From assembly GCF_030272615.1 (NCBI RefSeq), contig NC_081409.1, positions 23,704,406-23,768,405 of the forward strand: DNA of 64,000 nucleotides, written 5' to 3'. The notes beneath the pieces were generated by a model that saw only the letters and a program-made list of their open reading frames with translations, was not told the origin of the DNA and did not search any database. Positions 21,782 through 33,692 of the stretch are shown piece by piece. The stretch comes from Cryptomeria japonica. Taxonomy: Eukaryota; Streptophyta; Pinopsida; Cupressales; Cupressaceae. The position numbers and the translations under genes are program-made. Within the stretch, counting starts at the first letter, position 1; each line of letters begins with the position of its first letter.

Positions 21782-22781
21782 TGATAATATAATGAAACTA
21801 TAAGGATCTAGTCAACTACTGAGAGTGGGGGGTGAATCAGTAGATAGAAAATAAACTAAAATTTCACCAAACTTAGTTCCAATAAAAACAACTTGCTAAC
21901 CTAACCGGTTTACACACTGTATCAAAAACTGCAACTGCACTGTCAAAATTTTCCAATTGATCAAAACATCAATGATACAATGCAACAGATCTGAAACGCA
22001 AATACCATTTAACCAAAACATTAAACCAATTCACTAATATCAATAATAGCACATTTCAAATCACTTTTGGTCACCTAAATATATCTAAGTGGATTTACCA
22101 GTTATTCATATCAACCATATCAAAACACATCCACAAAATCATTCACCACTTGACACAATGATTTTTCACATGGAATCCCAAATGGGAAAAACCATGGTGG
22201 GGATGAATACCCACAATTATTTTGAACTCTTCTAAAGTTCGCCCTATTAGGAGCCAAGCCTTGTTAGAAGATTATACAATAATGTCATATTAAGAACACA
22301 TCCGATTAAGGACCACCCAGTTAAGGGATTGCCTACAATACCCTGTTAAAGGCAATACCTTGTTAGAGGTAACCTTGGTGGAGGATTTAAACAACACCAA
22401 GCCTATTAAATCTTACCCAGTTAAGGGATTTAACTATTGAAATGGTTAGAGAACAAAAGGTTCTTTGCTGATCCAGAAATAGTACTTCCTTGCTTAATCA
22501 AATCATTTTTTTCTCCTATCTACCTTCACAACATTCTGCAGACACACCTTCTGGTTCGGCAACAATCACTACCACACTTAACCAAATTTTCCAACACAAT
22601 GTTGAAACAAATCATCAACCTTATAAGCAAATATAATAGGTTGGTAAAACAAAACAAAACCTACAAATCTCATAGAGATTACAAACATATTGGTTCAATC
22701 ATAACCATTGGATTACATAGCAATCAACTACACATTGTTCTAGACAACTTCAACCACTCCTGGATCACTGCACATTGGATA
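21782..22781 (-). repeat. 5' LTR of B, U5-side part, with PBS
   Basis: The PBS on the minus strand is ATTGGTATCAGAGC (21768-21781), and the LTR ends at 21782 (minus ...TTATCA). The C-rich U5 end lies at about 21826-21836, H2 at 22169-22196, H1 at 22197-22214, and a mini-hairpin array at 22224-22427. The LTR resumes beyond element C at 30024-30413. Confidence 0.88.
22224..22427 (-). other. Mini-hairpin array in B LTR
   Basis: At least nine short inverted repeats follow one another, most with a 3-7 base loop containing GTTA or ATTA (plus strand). Arms: GAACT/AGTTC (22224-22240), CCT/AGG (22243-22251), CTT/AAG (22260-22270), TCC/GGA (22301-22312), CCC/GGG (22316-22327), CCT/AGG (22342-22352), TACCT/AGGTA (22356-22371), CCT/AGG (22373-22384) and CCC/GGG (22416-22427). 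The arms differ from unit to unit but stay complementary. It abuts H1. Confidence 0.6.
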
Positions 22782-24169
22782 TGTTGGCATTTGCATGATG
22801 ATTTCAATAATGATATGTTATGTTGTCATTAATGTTAATTAATCGGTAATGATATTGTTGATATTGTTGTAATGATGTTTTGTAACTGGTAGGAAGAATT
22901 TGTGGAGTGCACCGGTATTTCTATGTATTGGAGAGTTAAACTGGTAAACCCTACCTGTTGATTTGATAAACCCTAACCGATTAAGTTTGGTGAATTGGTT
23001 ATATTGGTTTATGATCTGATGATGAGCGGTAATGATTATGACACATGATTATTGTATGAAGAGAGTTTCAAAGCAATTTTGGTGCGTTGATGAAACAGTT
23101 TTTGTCTAGGGAATGAGAAAGTATATTGCATGTAATGCAAAGCGTGTGATGAGTTACTGAGTTCGATGAAGTGGTGATCAAGGAGCTGTCGAGGTTTTAT
23201 TGATTGATGTGAAGAGATTTCTATGTAATCCAATAGTCATACTTGAACTGACTTGTTTGTAATCTCTTTGAGAGAATTAGGTTTTTGTTGTGTTACCGAC
23301 CTAATTGATTTGTTTATAAGGTTGATGAGTTGTTTAGTTTCAGAGTTGGCAAAGTTTTAGTTGAGAGTGTGGTTGCCAAACCGGATGATGTATCTGCAAT
23401 TTGAGTAAAGGTAGATAGGAGCATGAAAAGGATCTAAACAAACAAGTGTAGTTCTATTCAAACAGATTAGCAAACTCCTATTGTTTTCTAACAATTACAG
23501 CAGATTGAAATCCCCTAACTAGGTAAGCTCTAACAAGATTGGTGCTATTCAAATCCTCTAACCAGGTGATCCATTAGCTTGGATTTAAAATCCTCTACTG
23601 AGGTCACTCCTTATAGAGTATTGCTTCTAACAAGGCATTATAGTCAATCCCTTAACTGAGTGGTCCCTAACAGGATCTATTCTTAACAAGACTTTTGTAA
23701 AGCTTTAATAGGCTAGGCTCCTAACAGGGAGAACTTCAAAAGAGTTCAGATAGTTATCTTGTGAGTCTCATCTCACTGTGGTTTTTCCCATTTGGGTTTC
23801 CATGTCAAAAATATTGTGTCAAGTGGTGAATGTTTTTGTGGTTATGTTCTTATGGTTGATTTTCTTAACTACTTAATCCACTTTGACAAATCATGATAAC
23901 CATATGCATTGTGAAATGAAGTTTTACTTATGTCAGTAAAATAATTTGGATGTTTATGAGTTTGAAGTTGTTTACTATTAGTTTTTTGTAACAATCAACT
24001 AGTTTATCTTGAGGGTTTTTATCTTGACAGTGATATTGCATTGATAGTTCTAAGTTTACTTTGAGAGATTGATTTTGAGATTGGTGAAGTTAGTATTAGT
24101 TTTTCTATCTACTGATTCACCTCCCCTCTCAGTAGTTGACCAAATTCTTATTATTTCATCATACCATCA
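22782..24169 (+). repeat. 5' LTR of element C
   Basis: Starts TGTTGGCATTTGCATG and ends ACCATCA, followed by the PBS. A TATA-like TTTATAAG lies at 23313-23320. A mini-hairpin array occupies about 23511-23731 (clearest units TCTT/AAGA at 23681-23691 and CTCC/GGAG at 23718-23731). H1 is at 23761-23776 with GTGAG/CTCAC arms, and H2 at 23777-23804. The C-rich end (24118-24128) is shorter than in other families. Confidence 0.92.
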
Positions 24170-24183
24170 ATTGGTATCAGAGC
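24170..24183 (+). other. PBS of element C
   Basis: ATTGGTATCAGAGC, initiator Met-tRNA type, directly after the LTR end at 24169. The shared leader motif AACAACTTGAGG follows at 24211-24222. Confidence 0.92.
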
Positions 24184-24230
24184 TAATGAGGTCCTCTAAG
24201 GTCTAAGCCTAACAACTTGAGGTAAAGATC

Positions 24231-25259
24231 TTGCAGATCATGATGAAGAAGGAAGATCCAAAATTTAATAGAGAGAACTATAGGATATGGAGTGATAGAA
24301 TTAAAACTTATATCAAGAGTCTAGGAAATCAATACTGGGAAAATGTTGTTAATCAATATGTTACACCTAGTGGGATTATGACTGATGATCGGAAGAAAGA
24401 GCAACAAGAAAATAATCAAGCATTAAAGGCGATTATTGGTTCTTCATCTGATGCAGAGTATGTAGATGTTCATGGTCTAGAGACTACATATGATGGATGG
24501 AAAAAAATTGAAGAGAATTATAGCAGTGATGAACATGTTAAGATTGCTAAAGAAGAGAGTCTAAGAGGAAATTTTGACATGCGGATGGCTAAAGGTGAGA
24601 ATATCTAGAAGTATCCTCAAAGGATAAAAGAGATAGTCGGTGAAATTAAGAGTGCAGGAGGTAAAGTGAAAGATGTCACAATGATCAATAAGGTACTGAG
24701 AACCCTGCTATCGGTCTATGCTATCTGAGTTGCAGCCATTCAAGAGCTAAAGTCTATTGACAAAACTAAGGTAACCCTTGACTCCATCATTGGCAAGCTT
24801 ACTGCTTTTGAATTAAATGGTTATGATGGTAGTGTATAGAAATGTGAGTCTGTATTTAGAGCTTCTATTTCTAACCCATCTATGAGGAAAAGTAGAGATG
24901 TCAATCATAGTTGTGAATTTAGATCCAGCAGAGAAGCTGGTGATGAAGAGAGTTTAGTTGAGCTTGAAGCATTGTTGGCCAAGCGGTTGCCCAAAGGTAT
25001 TGGTAAATATAGAGGCAAATTACCTTTGAAATTTTTTTCTTGCAACAAGATTAGACACATAGCTCCTAATTGTCCTAATGGTTATAATGAGCACAAACAA
25101 GAGAAATTCAAGAAGTATAAGGGTAAAGGAAAAATATATTGTCTTATAGTTGTTGATGGTGGTATCACTGATGAGGAATTTGATGGTGATGATAATGAAG
25201 ATATTGTGTCTGTAGCCATTAAAGAGGAGATATCTAATCAGAAGGCATTAGTATCTTGA
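24231..25259 (+). pseudogene. gag: gag of element C
   Basis: Capsid/nucleocapsid precursor in one frame from about 24231 to the TGA at 25257-25259, which separates it from the protease in the same frame; originally the two were probably continuous. Stops also lie at 24606, 24727 and 24837. It has a copia capsid region (about 24260-24800), an E-L-E-A-L-L-A-K block near 24960 and a zinc knuckle near 25040-25077 in which the first cysteine has become phenylalanine. An acidic stretch precedes the protease. Very similar to the gag of B. Confidence 0.92.
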
Positions 25260-28200
25260 ATGGATAACTCTGATGATTGGATCATTGATAGTGGTTGTTC
25301 ACATCACATGACCGGTGATCAGAGCAAATTTCTTTCTTTGAAGAAATTTGATGGCGAAGTTGTAAGATTTGGTAATAACTCACCCTGCATGGTAAAAGGT
25401 AAGGGAACTATTTCTCTTAATGGAAAGAGAAGTGCAGATGATGTCTACTCGGTTGAAGGTTTAAAGCACACTCTTTTGAGTGTGGCACAACTCAATGACA
25501 GAGGATACCCATTGGAGTTTAAGAATGGTATGTGCAAAATCTATGGGAACAAAGGTGAACTAATTGCATCTGGGAAGAAAACTAAAGGTAACCTATTTCA
25601 CCTTAATCCTAAAGTCAGCAACTATTTAATTGCAAAGATAGATGATAGTTGGCTTTGGCATAGGATATTTTGTCATATAAACTTTGATAACATAGTTAAA
25701 GTGAGTAAGTCCAAGACAGTGAGAGGTTTTCCTCAGTTGGATGAACTGATTAATGCTCTATGTAAGGAATGTCAGTTGGGAAAGATGACATCCTCAACTT
25801 TCAAGAGAAAATATTTTCAACAGAACATCTGTTAGATTTGGTTCATACAAATCTTTGTGGACCAATAAGGACAAAAAGTATTCAAGGTGACATATATTTT
25901 ATGATCTTCACAGATGATTTCTCAAGGATGATGTGGGCCACATTCTTGAAGGATAAGACTGAAGCTTTTAGTAAGTTCAAGGCATTCAGGGCCTTAGCTG
26001 AGAAGGAGAGTGGTAAGAAGATAAAGTATCTGAGGACTGATCAAGGCAGTGAATTTACTTATAAGGAATTCACTAGATATTATGAAGAAAATGGTATCAA
26101 ATGGCAGATTTCTGCACCAAGGACACCACAACAAAATGGTATCACAGAGAGAAACAACTGGTCAATTGTTGAAGCTGCTAGGACGATGTTGATACAAGGA
26201 GGTGTAGCGATTTTTTTTTGGAGGGAAGCTGTCAGCACAACTGTCTACATTATGAATCAGATTCTGGTAAAGAGAGGTAAGGACAAGACTTCTTATGAAT
26301 ACTGGTGTGGAATATCACCTAATGTTATTTATTTCAAGATATTTGGTAGAAAATTTTTTATTAAGAAAGGTGATTATGTTAGCAAATTTGAGGCTAAAAG
26401 TGATGAAGGTATATTTCTTGGTTATTCCACCAAGAGTAAGGCCTACAAGTGTTTTAACAACCGGACACAAAGAATTATTGAGAGTGTTGATGTTCAAGTG
26501 GATGAATATCCTGAAGTCTTAGAGGAAACCAGTTTGGAGAAAAAAGATGAAGATCCTTGCATTTTATTTTTGGAACCAGAAACTGTGAAACACGAAACCA
26601 GTAAAGAAAATATTGATGTACCAGTTCAATTGGAACAAATAAATTCAGAAGAAGATGATGATAATAAAGAAGATGAACCCAAAGATAATGATCATGTTAT
26701 TTCAAGATATGTGAGACTCAATCACAATCCTGAGTAGATTATTGGAGATAAGGATGGTGGAGTACTAGCCAGAAGAAGAATCAAAGAGAATTCCTACATG
26801 ATCTCCACTATTGAACCAAGAATTGCTAAGGAAGCATTTGGTGATGAGCACTGGGCTAAAGCTATGGAGGAGGAACTAGATCAAATTGAGAAGAACAACA
26901 CATGGACCCTATTACCCTGACTGGTAAATAAAAATGTGATAGGTACTAAGTGGGTATTCAGGAACAAGTTGAATGAAGATGGTATTGTAGTTCACAACAA
27001 AGCTAGGTTGGTTTGCAAAGGTCATGCACAAGAAGAAGGAGAATATTATGGTGAGACTTTCGCACTAGTGGAAAGATCGAAAGATGTCATAACTTTACTT
27101 GCATTTGTAGCATATAATAAATTCAAGGTATACCAAATGGATGTTAAGTCAACATTTTTTAATGGGATACTGGAAGAAGAAGTATACATTGAGAAGGCAG
27201 ATGGTTATGCTTTAACTGATGAGAAAGACATGGTATATAGATTGCATAAGGATTTATATGGATTAAAGCAGGCATCAAGAGCATGGTATGAAAGGCTTCA
27301 TACACATCTGATGAAGATAGGTTTTCTGAGAACCAGTGAAGATATCAACATATATCTCAAATTTGAAGGAGATAAAATACTGGTCAGTGAAGTATTTGTA
27401 GATGATATCATATTTGAAGGTAATGATGACATGAGCAATGATTTTGTAGATGTAATGAAAAATGAGTTTGAAATATCTCTAGTGGGTGAAATAAAAAATT
27501 TCATAGGCTTGCAAATACAACAAATGAAGAATGGTATTTTCAACACACAGTCTAAGTATGTGAAAGAGGTCTTGAAGACATTTGGTATGAGTGATTGTAA
27601 ACCAATTGGAACACCAATGGTTACAGGTTGTAATTTTTCTAAAGAAGATGAATCCAAATCTATTGATGAGAAGGAATACAGGTCAATGATAGAGAACTAC
27701 ACTATGTTGTTCATAGCAGACCGGATATAGCTCATGCAGTTGGGCTAGTTGCTAGATTCTAGAAGAATCCTAAGGAAACACATTTGATAGCAACCAAGAG
27801 GATTTTTAGATATTTGAAAGGTACTGTTGACTATGGAGGAAACTTTGACTTGAAGGTGTACACAGATGCAGATTGGGTAGGAAATGTTGATGACAGGAAA
27901 AGAACAACTGGTGGAGCATTTTTTCTTGGAGGAAGACTTGTTTTATGGAGTAGTAAGAAGCGGAGTTGTACATCACAATCTACTACTGAAGCTGAGTATG
28001 TTGCAGCTTACATGAATTGTACCCAGGCTATTTGGATGAGGCACATTTTGGAAGGTTTTAAGATGAAGATTTCAAAACCTATAAAGATCTTATGTGATAA
28101 TAGAAGTGCCATAAATATTTCCAAGAACCTTGTTTTGCACGGACGAACCAAGCATATTGAATTAAAGTATCATTTCTTAAGCAAAAAAGTGCAGAGTAAA

Positions 28201-28377
28201 GATGTGATCTTGGAGCATGTTTCTACCAAAGAGTAGCTTGTAGATATCTTTACTAAACCTCTGCCTAAGACTACTTTTGAGTATCTTAGAAGTCAACTAG
28301 GGGTGTACCCCTTCATGAGGTCAGTTGAGCATGATGTAGATTACATCAGTCCCGGAGCTACTTACATAATTTTATAG
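25260..28377 (+). pseudogene. pol: pol of element C (PR-IN-RT-RH)
   Basis: Protease with intact D-S-G followed by CSHHM (about 25284-25310), integrase zinc domain (WLWHR near 25652; CKECQLGK near 25765), DDE core with TDDFSR near 25910, TDQGSEF near 26037 and a conserved glutamate near 26144, a chromodomain-less acidic linker (26520-26700), RT with YQMDVKSTFFNG near 27130 and FVDDI near 27396, and RNase H with TDADWVG near 27862 and DNRSAIN near 28095. Frameshifts lie near 25790-25830 and near 27710-27770. Stops occur at 26735, 26918 and 28234. All catalytic signatures I can see look intact, so it decayed later than its last transposition. Confidence 0.93.
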
Positions 28378-28655
28378 CAGGATTGGTTTAGAAGTAGAGT
28401 TATTCAACAGGGGGAGCATCAAGTTGTAGGTTGTTGATGCTGAACAGTGAAATTTGACATTTCATGTTTTACTTTCAATTTGGCGTTGTTGTCGAAGGGG
28501 GAGAAAAACTATGTGATTTGTATGATTGACAGAGAGAAGGAATACAAGTTGAAGACAAGCTGAATACTTGGTAATGTAAACCAGGTTTCCTATTCCCAAT
28601 CACAACAATCAATGGTATTGATATTTGTATTGCCATCAATGCCAAAGGGGGAGAT
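28378..28655 (+). other. 3' region of C with three polypurine tracts
   Basis: CAGGGGGAGCAT at 28408-28419, CGAAGGGGGAGAAAA at 28493-28507 and the terminal CCAAAGGGGGAGAT at 28642-28655 next to the 3' LTR. Confidence 0.8.
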
Positions 28656-30023
28656 TGTTAGCATTTGCATGAAGATTGCATTAATGATATGTTATGTTGT
28701 CATTGATGTCAATTAACTAGTAATGATATTGTTGATATTGTTGTAATGATGTTTTGTAATAGGTAGGAAGAATTTGTGGAGTGAATTGGTATTTCTATGT
28801 ATTGGAGACTTGAACCGGTAAACCCTACCTATTGATTTGATAAACCCTAATAGATTAAGTTTGGTGAATTGGTTATATTGGTTTATGATCTGAAGATGAG
28901 CGGTAATGATTATGACACATATGATTATTGTATGAAGAGAGTTTCAAAGAAATTTTGGCCCGTGGATGAAACATTTTGGCACGTTGATTTAATGCAAAGT
29001 GCGTGATGAGTTATTGAGTTTGATGAAGCGATGATGAAGGAGCGGTCGAGGTTTTCTTGATTGATGTGCAGAGATTGCTATGTAATCCAATGGTCATACT
29101 TGAACCATCTTGTTTGTAATCTCTATGAGAGAATTAGGTTTTTGTTGTGTTACCGACCTAATTGATTTTTTTATAAGGTCGATGAGTTGTTTAGTTTCAG
29201 AGTTGGCAAAGTTTTAGTTGAGTGTGTGGTTTTCGAACTGGATGATGTATCTGCAGCTTGAGTAAAGGTAGATAGAAGCATGAAAAGGATCTGAACAAGA
29301 AAGTGTAGTGCTATTCAAACAAATCAACAACTCATATTATTTTCTAACAATTACAGTAGATTGAAATCCCCTAACCGGGTAAGCTCTAACAAGCTTGGTG
29401 GTATTCAAATCCTCTAACCAGGTGATCCATTATCTAGGATTTTAAATCCTCTACTGAGGTTACTCCTTATAGAGTATTGCTTCTAACAAGGCATTATAGT
29501 CAATCCCCTAACCAGGTGGTTCCTAACAGGATCTGTTCTTAATAGGACTTTTGTAAAGCTTTAATAGGCTAGGCTCCTAGGGTGAAATTCAGAAGAGTTC
29601 AGATAGTTATCTTGTGAGTCTCATCTCACCGTGGTTTTTCCCATTTGGGCTTCCACGTCAAAAATATTGTGTCAAGTGGTGAATGTTTTTGTGGTTATGT
29701 TCTTATGGTTGATTTTCTTAGCTACTTAATCCACTTTGATAAATCGTGATAACTGAAAGCATTGTGAAATTAAGTTTTACTTATGTTAGTAAAAGCATTT
29801 AGATTTTTATGAGTTTGAAGTTGTTTACTATTAGTTTGTTGTAACAGTCAACAGGTTTATCTTGAGGGTTTTTTATCTTGACAATGATATTGCATTGATA
29901 GTTATAAGTTTACTTTGAGAAATTGACTTTGAGATTGGTGAAGTTAGTATCAGTTTTTCTATCTACTGATTCACCCCCCCTCTCACTAGTTGACCAGATT
30001 CTTGTTCTTTCATCATACCATCA
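28656..30023 (+). repeat. 3' LTR of element C
   Basis: 1,368 bp, starting TGTTAGCATTTGCATG. The mini-hairpin array spans 29368-29548: CCC/GGG (29368-29379), AAGCT/AGCTT (29381-29396), CCT/AGG (29411-29422), CCTC/GAGG (29448-29459), TACTC/GAGTA (29461-29476), CTT/AAG (29480-29490), TCC/GGA (29521-29531) and GTTC/GGAC (29535-29548). H1 is at 29614-29629, H2 at 29630-29657, and the C-rich end near 29971-29980. Confidence 0.92.
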
Positions 30024-30413
30024 AGATCTTGTAGCTCATCACACATTTTTTACTTCATGCTATGTATTTGATCATTCCCAAGATAAACAATTATCTTCAT
30101 GCACCAAATCCACTTTTAAACTCATCATGTGCATCATGCATATGTGTAATCTTCATCTTTGATCATCATTCGATTATAGATCATCACAACCAATTCACCG
30201 AGCTCCATTGGTTAGGGTTCTTCTCATCAACTGGTTAGGGTTACCGATGTATCTCTACTTTGATAATAATACCAATACCAGTTGCATTCACTTCTTTACT
30301 ACCAGTTGCTTTACTGCATCATTACCGGTTGCAATACAACTACATTACCGGTTACTATTGACATCAATGCCAATACTATACTTAATCAATGCAATCTTCA
30401 TGCAATGCCAACA
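30024..30413 (-). repeat. 5' LTR of B, U3-side part
   Basis: Continuation of the B LTR beyond element C. Read on the minus strand it begins at 30413 (TGTTGGCATTGCATGAAG) and follows the first part of the C LTRs with more divergence, including the region around CCCTAACC. The 5 bases after it are CATAC; no partner can be checked because B's other end is lost. Confidence 0.82.
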
Positions 30414-31076
30414 CATACATCACCATGTAGAAGCAAAATCATGAAGATGCATGATCGCACATCTAACCTTGGTGTTACTTCTATACAGATGCATACAAAA
30501 ACACCTACCCATATCCAAAAGCCAAGTCTCTACTACCATTCCACTATTAGAACCATCAAAAGTGGGAGGATGAGACCTCAAAAGATCTCTCATGTGAGTA
30601 TCTATAACTACATCCTGATCTAGAACAACATCAACACTCCTCCAAGGTGAATGTGAATGTTTTCTCTCTCACTCCTGATACTCAAATCTCTCTTGGCATC
30701 CAGAATGACAAGACTCCTCTTGCTAATTCTCCTCCTGCCTTGGCCCCAAACAAACAAGAAACTCCTTAAGCACATTAACTAACTACAAAACTACATCTCC
30801 ACTTTGTTGATCCTGTTGCTACTCCTTCTGGTTAGATTATTCAAAAAGCTTGAGATGAGTATTTCGTATACTACCCATATGACCACTATGACCATGGCCT
30901 CTAACTCTACCAATCATCTTGTCTAAGTAAGACAAAAAGAAACAATAAGCTAAAAATCTAGGGAAACTAAAGCAAGAAAAACAACTAGCAGGATAACCTC
31001 ATGGCTAAACCATTCTAAAGTGCTAACACGCACAATGGGCTCATATGAAACCAGAGTACCTAGTGTATGAACATGG
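30414..31076. other. No recognisable gene
   Basis: Non-repetitive-looking AT-rich DNA between element B and a possible PBS at 31077. I find no coding frame, LTR landmark or RNA gene. Confidence 0.4.
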
Positions 31077-31943
31077 GCTCTGATACCAAATGTAATGTCT
31101 ACCAAAACACCTTAGAGAAATAAAGCTAACTAACATGCAAATAGAGATTTTTTTTTTAAAACATCATTTATTACGACACATTTAATCAATACTCAAATAC
31201 AACTAACAACAATATACATGTTATGTACTTATACATCATAATCATAAGCATAAAAGCATAATCATAAAAACTCATTACACAAGCGTAAATAAACACCACT
31301 CAACATTCATCTTCCCTAGGGTATCTCAACGCTATTACTTATAACACCACCATAACAAATAAAATCCTGGTTATTTCTAATATCCAATGCATCCTAACAA
31401 AAATATCATCTACTCTTCCATGCATATACATATAAGATCATTCTCTAATCTATCTATCATGAATGGAACCACTAACAATGCAAATACCATTTAAACCCCA
31501 TTAGGTTCATTTTAAAATAACCAAACCAAATGTTCCTAACCCCAATTACTTAATCATCATCTAACATCATTACTCTTCTCCCAAATGATCTATCACATTA
31601 CTAACCCATCTCTTTTAACACAACAAACATCCATATGATACTAAGTGCACATCAATAGAACCAATCACATTATTCTCATTAATAATTTAGTATTCAAGAT
31701 ACAACATGATACATCAATATGTCTTACTACAAGAGTCATTTTCATCCTTAATACATCATCTATCACTACATTTACATTATCCATTTATATCAAGGAACAT
31801 AGCTCTTAACTATAAATACTATGATATCACAAAATCTATAAATACATATGCCATATGAATCATGTGCATACATCTACTACAAAATATTTCCATAAGATTA
31901 AGAGATAAGAATCCACATCCATGCATAAAAGCATCTAACAAAG
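31077..31943 (-). repeat. Possible copia PBS and LTR remnant, minus strand
   Basis: GCTCTGATACCAAA at 31077-31090 is the reverse complement of a TTTGGTATCAGAGC-type PBS, and TGTAATGTCTACC starts right after it at 31091, as an LTR end would on the plus strand. The region to the right is AT-rich with no coding. I cannot find the other LTR end or a partner LTR, so this is tentative. The last five bases, CAAAG (31939-31943), are the target duplication of the X array. Confidence 0.4.
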
Positions 31944-33624
31944 TGTTGGCAATTGACACTCATCCAGGCTCATGGTATTGGGTTGGATACTTATCTGGTA
32001 TTGTTGACAAATGCACACTCCAATGAGACATTGTAGGTGATTGAAGGTTTTGTCATTGATGGCAACCTTGCAATCATATGATACTGACAAGACAATATAC
32101 CGGCACTAGCAATGACAGACTCTACACCGGCACATAGAACACTGGCAATAAAAGGAAGTATACCGGCACCCAGCCTGACAAGAATTTTGTTTATAATATA
32201 TTCTGTAATTAATTGTAAAATCATTATAAGCTGACTTGGCAAGTTGTAAAATGACTCATATATGTATGAGATCATTATAGAACATTTTGTAAGTAAGAAG
32301 ATAGGCGAAATAAGGTAGACCTATTATGCGAATTATAGATTAAGGGTTTATGTATGAAGTAGAGCTAAAACCGGTACTGGATCTGGCATAGTAGATTCTA
32401 TTTCAAAGAAGTACAAGACATTGGATTTGCATAATCCATTTTGTAAGTCAGTGAGACTTCCCATTTTGAAATTGAGAAGTGAGCTCTAGGCACTTGGCCT
32501 TCTTGCATGTGCAGGCCCCTATTGTAGCAATAATATTCTCTTATTGGCCAGTAAGTGAATATTGTGGGTCACAAATCCCACCGAGGTTTTTCCCATACTG
32601 GGTTTCCTCATTAAACTATTATGTTATGGTGTGCTTTTCATGTGGTTGTTGTTATCTCTGTTTATTGCTTTACTTTTTGTTTACTGGTATACAGTATTGA
32701 TATGCTTTACATGTTTAAGTTAAGAAAATTCTATAACTGGTTAGATACTGATTCACCCCCCCCTCTCAGTATCTTTGGGAATCCTAACAGGTATCCACCC
32801 ATATTCTAGGATTGACATCCGACATTCAAGGAAACCGTCAGGCAAGGGTAACTGGAAAACTAGGATCTGGTATTTGGAGGTGAACATAGGAGATTGATCC
32901 GACAAATCTTAAAGCGGAAACAATAACGAAGATTAATGTTTATATTTTTGTCTAGGTCAGCATGTAATTACCTTGTAATATGATTGAAAGTTGACATAAG
33001 GCATTCATTTTCATGTATGTAAGGGTATATAAGTCAGTTCAACTAGGTCATTTTGGGATATAGGTGTGATATGATTTATGCAATTATATGAGCGAGATCT
33101 TGATCGATAGAATATGAATGGAATGATCTGTTGTTAGTCCTGATTGATTGTCAAGAGGATTGGGAAGAGAACAGGGTTACTGGTAAGGAAGGAGTTATTG
33201 TTAATTGGTACAGACACTGCTGAAACCAAAACTCATCTGGCTTATCAGATGAACACCAAAGTTTATATTTTTCTTTGTAATTTAGTATTTTAAATAATGT
33301 AGTCAGTGAGGCTCTTTTGTGATGAGCAATACGCTCCAGGAAGTGTGCCTTCCTGCATGTGCAAGCCCCTCTTATAATATTTATTCATTTGGCTAGTGGA
33401 TAGATATTGTGGGTCATCAATCCCATCATGGTTTTTCCTCTTTGAGGTTTTCCACGTATAAATATTTGTGTTATGGTGTTCATCTTTGTGGTTGCATTAT
33501 TATCACTAGTTGTTACTTGCTTTTATGCATACCGGTTATAGAGTTGTTTTGTTAATAAGGTTTAAATTAGTCTTACCAGTAGAACACTGATTCACCCCCC
33601 TCTTAGTGTTCTTGGATTCCAACA
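31944..33624 (+). repeat. First LTR of X array
   Basis: 888 bp once the solo LTR at 32002-32789 and its duplicated GGTAT are removed, against 919 and 921 bp for the other two. The difference is a ~31-base gap near 31979 around the GTCATTGATG block. A TATA box TATATAAG lies at 33025-33032, the CCTGCA palindrome at 33352-33365, H1 at 33409-33426, H2 at 33427-33456. It ends TTCCAACA at 33624, followed by a degenerate PBS (ACTAGTATCAAATCC, 33625-33639). Confidence 0.88.
32002..32789 (+). repeat. Solo LTR S1 inside first X LTR
   Basis: 788 bp, TGTTGAC...CTAACA, flanked by perfect GGTAT duplications (31997-32001, 32790-32794). It has H1 at 32564-32581, H2 at 32582-32610 with GAGG/CCTC base stem, and the C-rich U5 end near 32755-32763. 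The U3 belongs to none of the other families here, though the H2 stem is of the Y type. The shape is that left by LTR-LTR recombination of a full element. Confidence 0.92.
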
Positions 33625-33692
33625 ACTAGTATCAAATCCTCATGCCTTAGAATAAGTTTAACAACTTAAGGAAGATCCTAAATCTAGAATCC

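Larger units (their letters stand above)
22782..30023 (+). mobile_element. Element C: complete family II Ty1-copia
   Basis: 5' LTR 22782-24169 and 3' LTR 28656-30023 enclose PBS, gag, protease, integrase, RT, RNase H and polypurine tracts in copia order. It is inserted in the 5' LTR of the related element B in opposite orientation. The flanks GGATA (22777-22781) and AGATC (30024-30028) agree at only three of five bases, so the target duplication has decayed or the border is off by a base. Reading-frame damage includes several stops and two frameshifts. Confidence 0.93.
13672..30413 (-). mobile_element. Element B: family II Ty1-copia, 5' half only, split by A and C
   Basis: Read on the minus strand: 5' LTR from 30413 (TGTTGGCATTGCATG) to 21782, PBS at 21768-21781, gag (21711-20664), protease and the start of integrase (14018-13672). 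The LTR is interrupted by element C and the protease by element A. Without the insertions the LTR is about 1,385 bp, matching the C LTRs (1,388 and 1,368 bp). The sequence ends in early integrase at about 13672, where unrelated gypsy sequence begins. The rest of pol and the 3' LTR are absent from the window, so B was truncated by deletion or rearrangement. Confidence 0.85.

Noticed and set aside
22224-22427. CRISPR-like array
   Set aside because: The units are short inverted repeats of varying sequence and spacing, not identical repeats with unique spacers, and the setting is a plant LTR.
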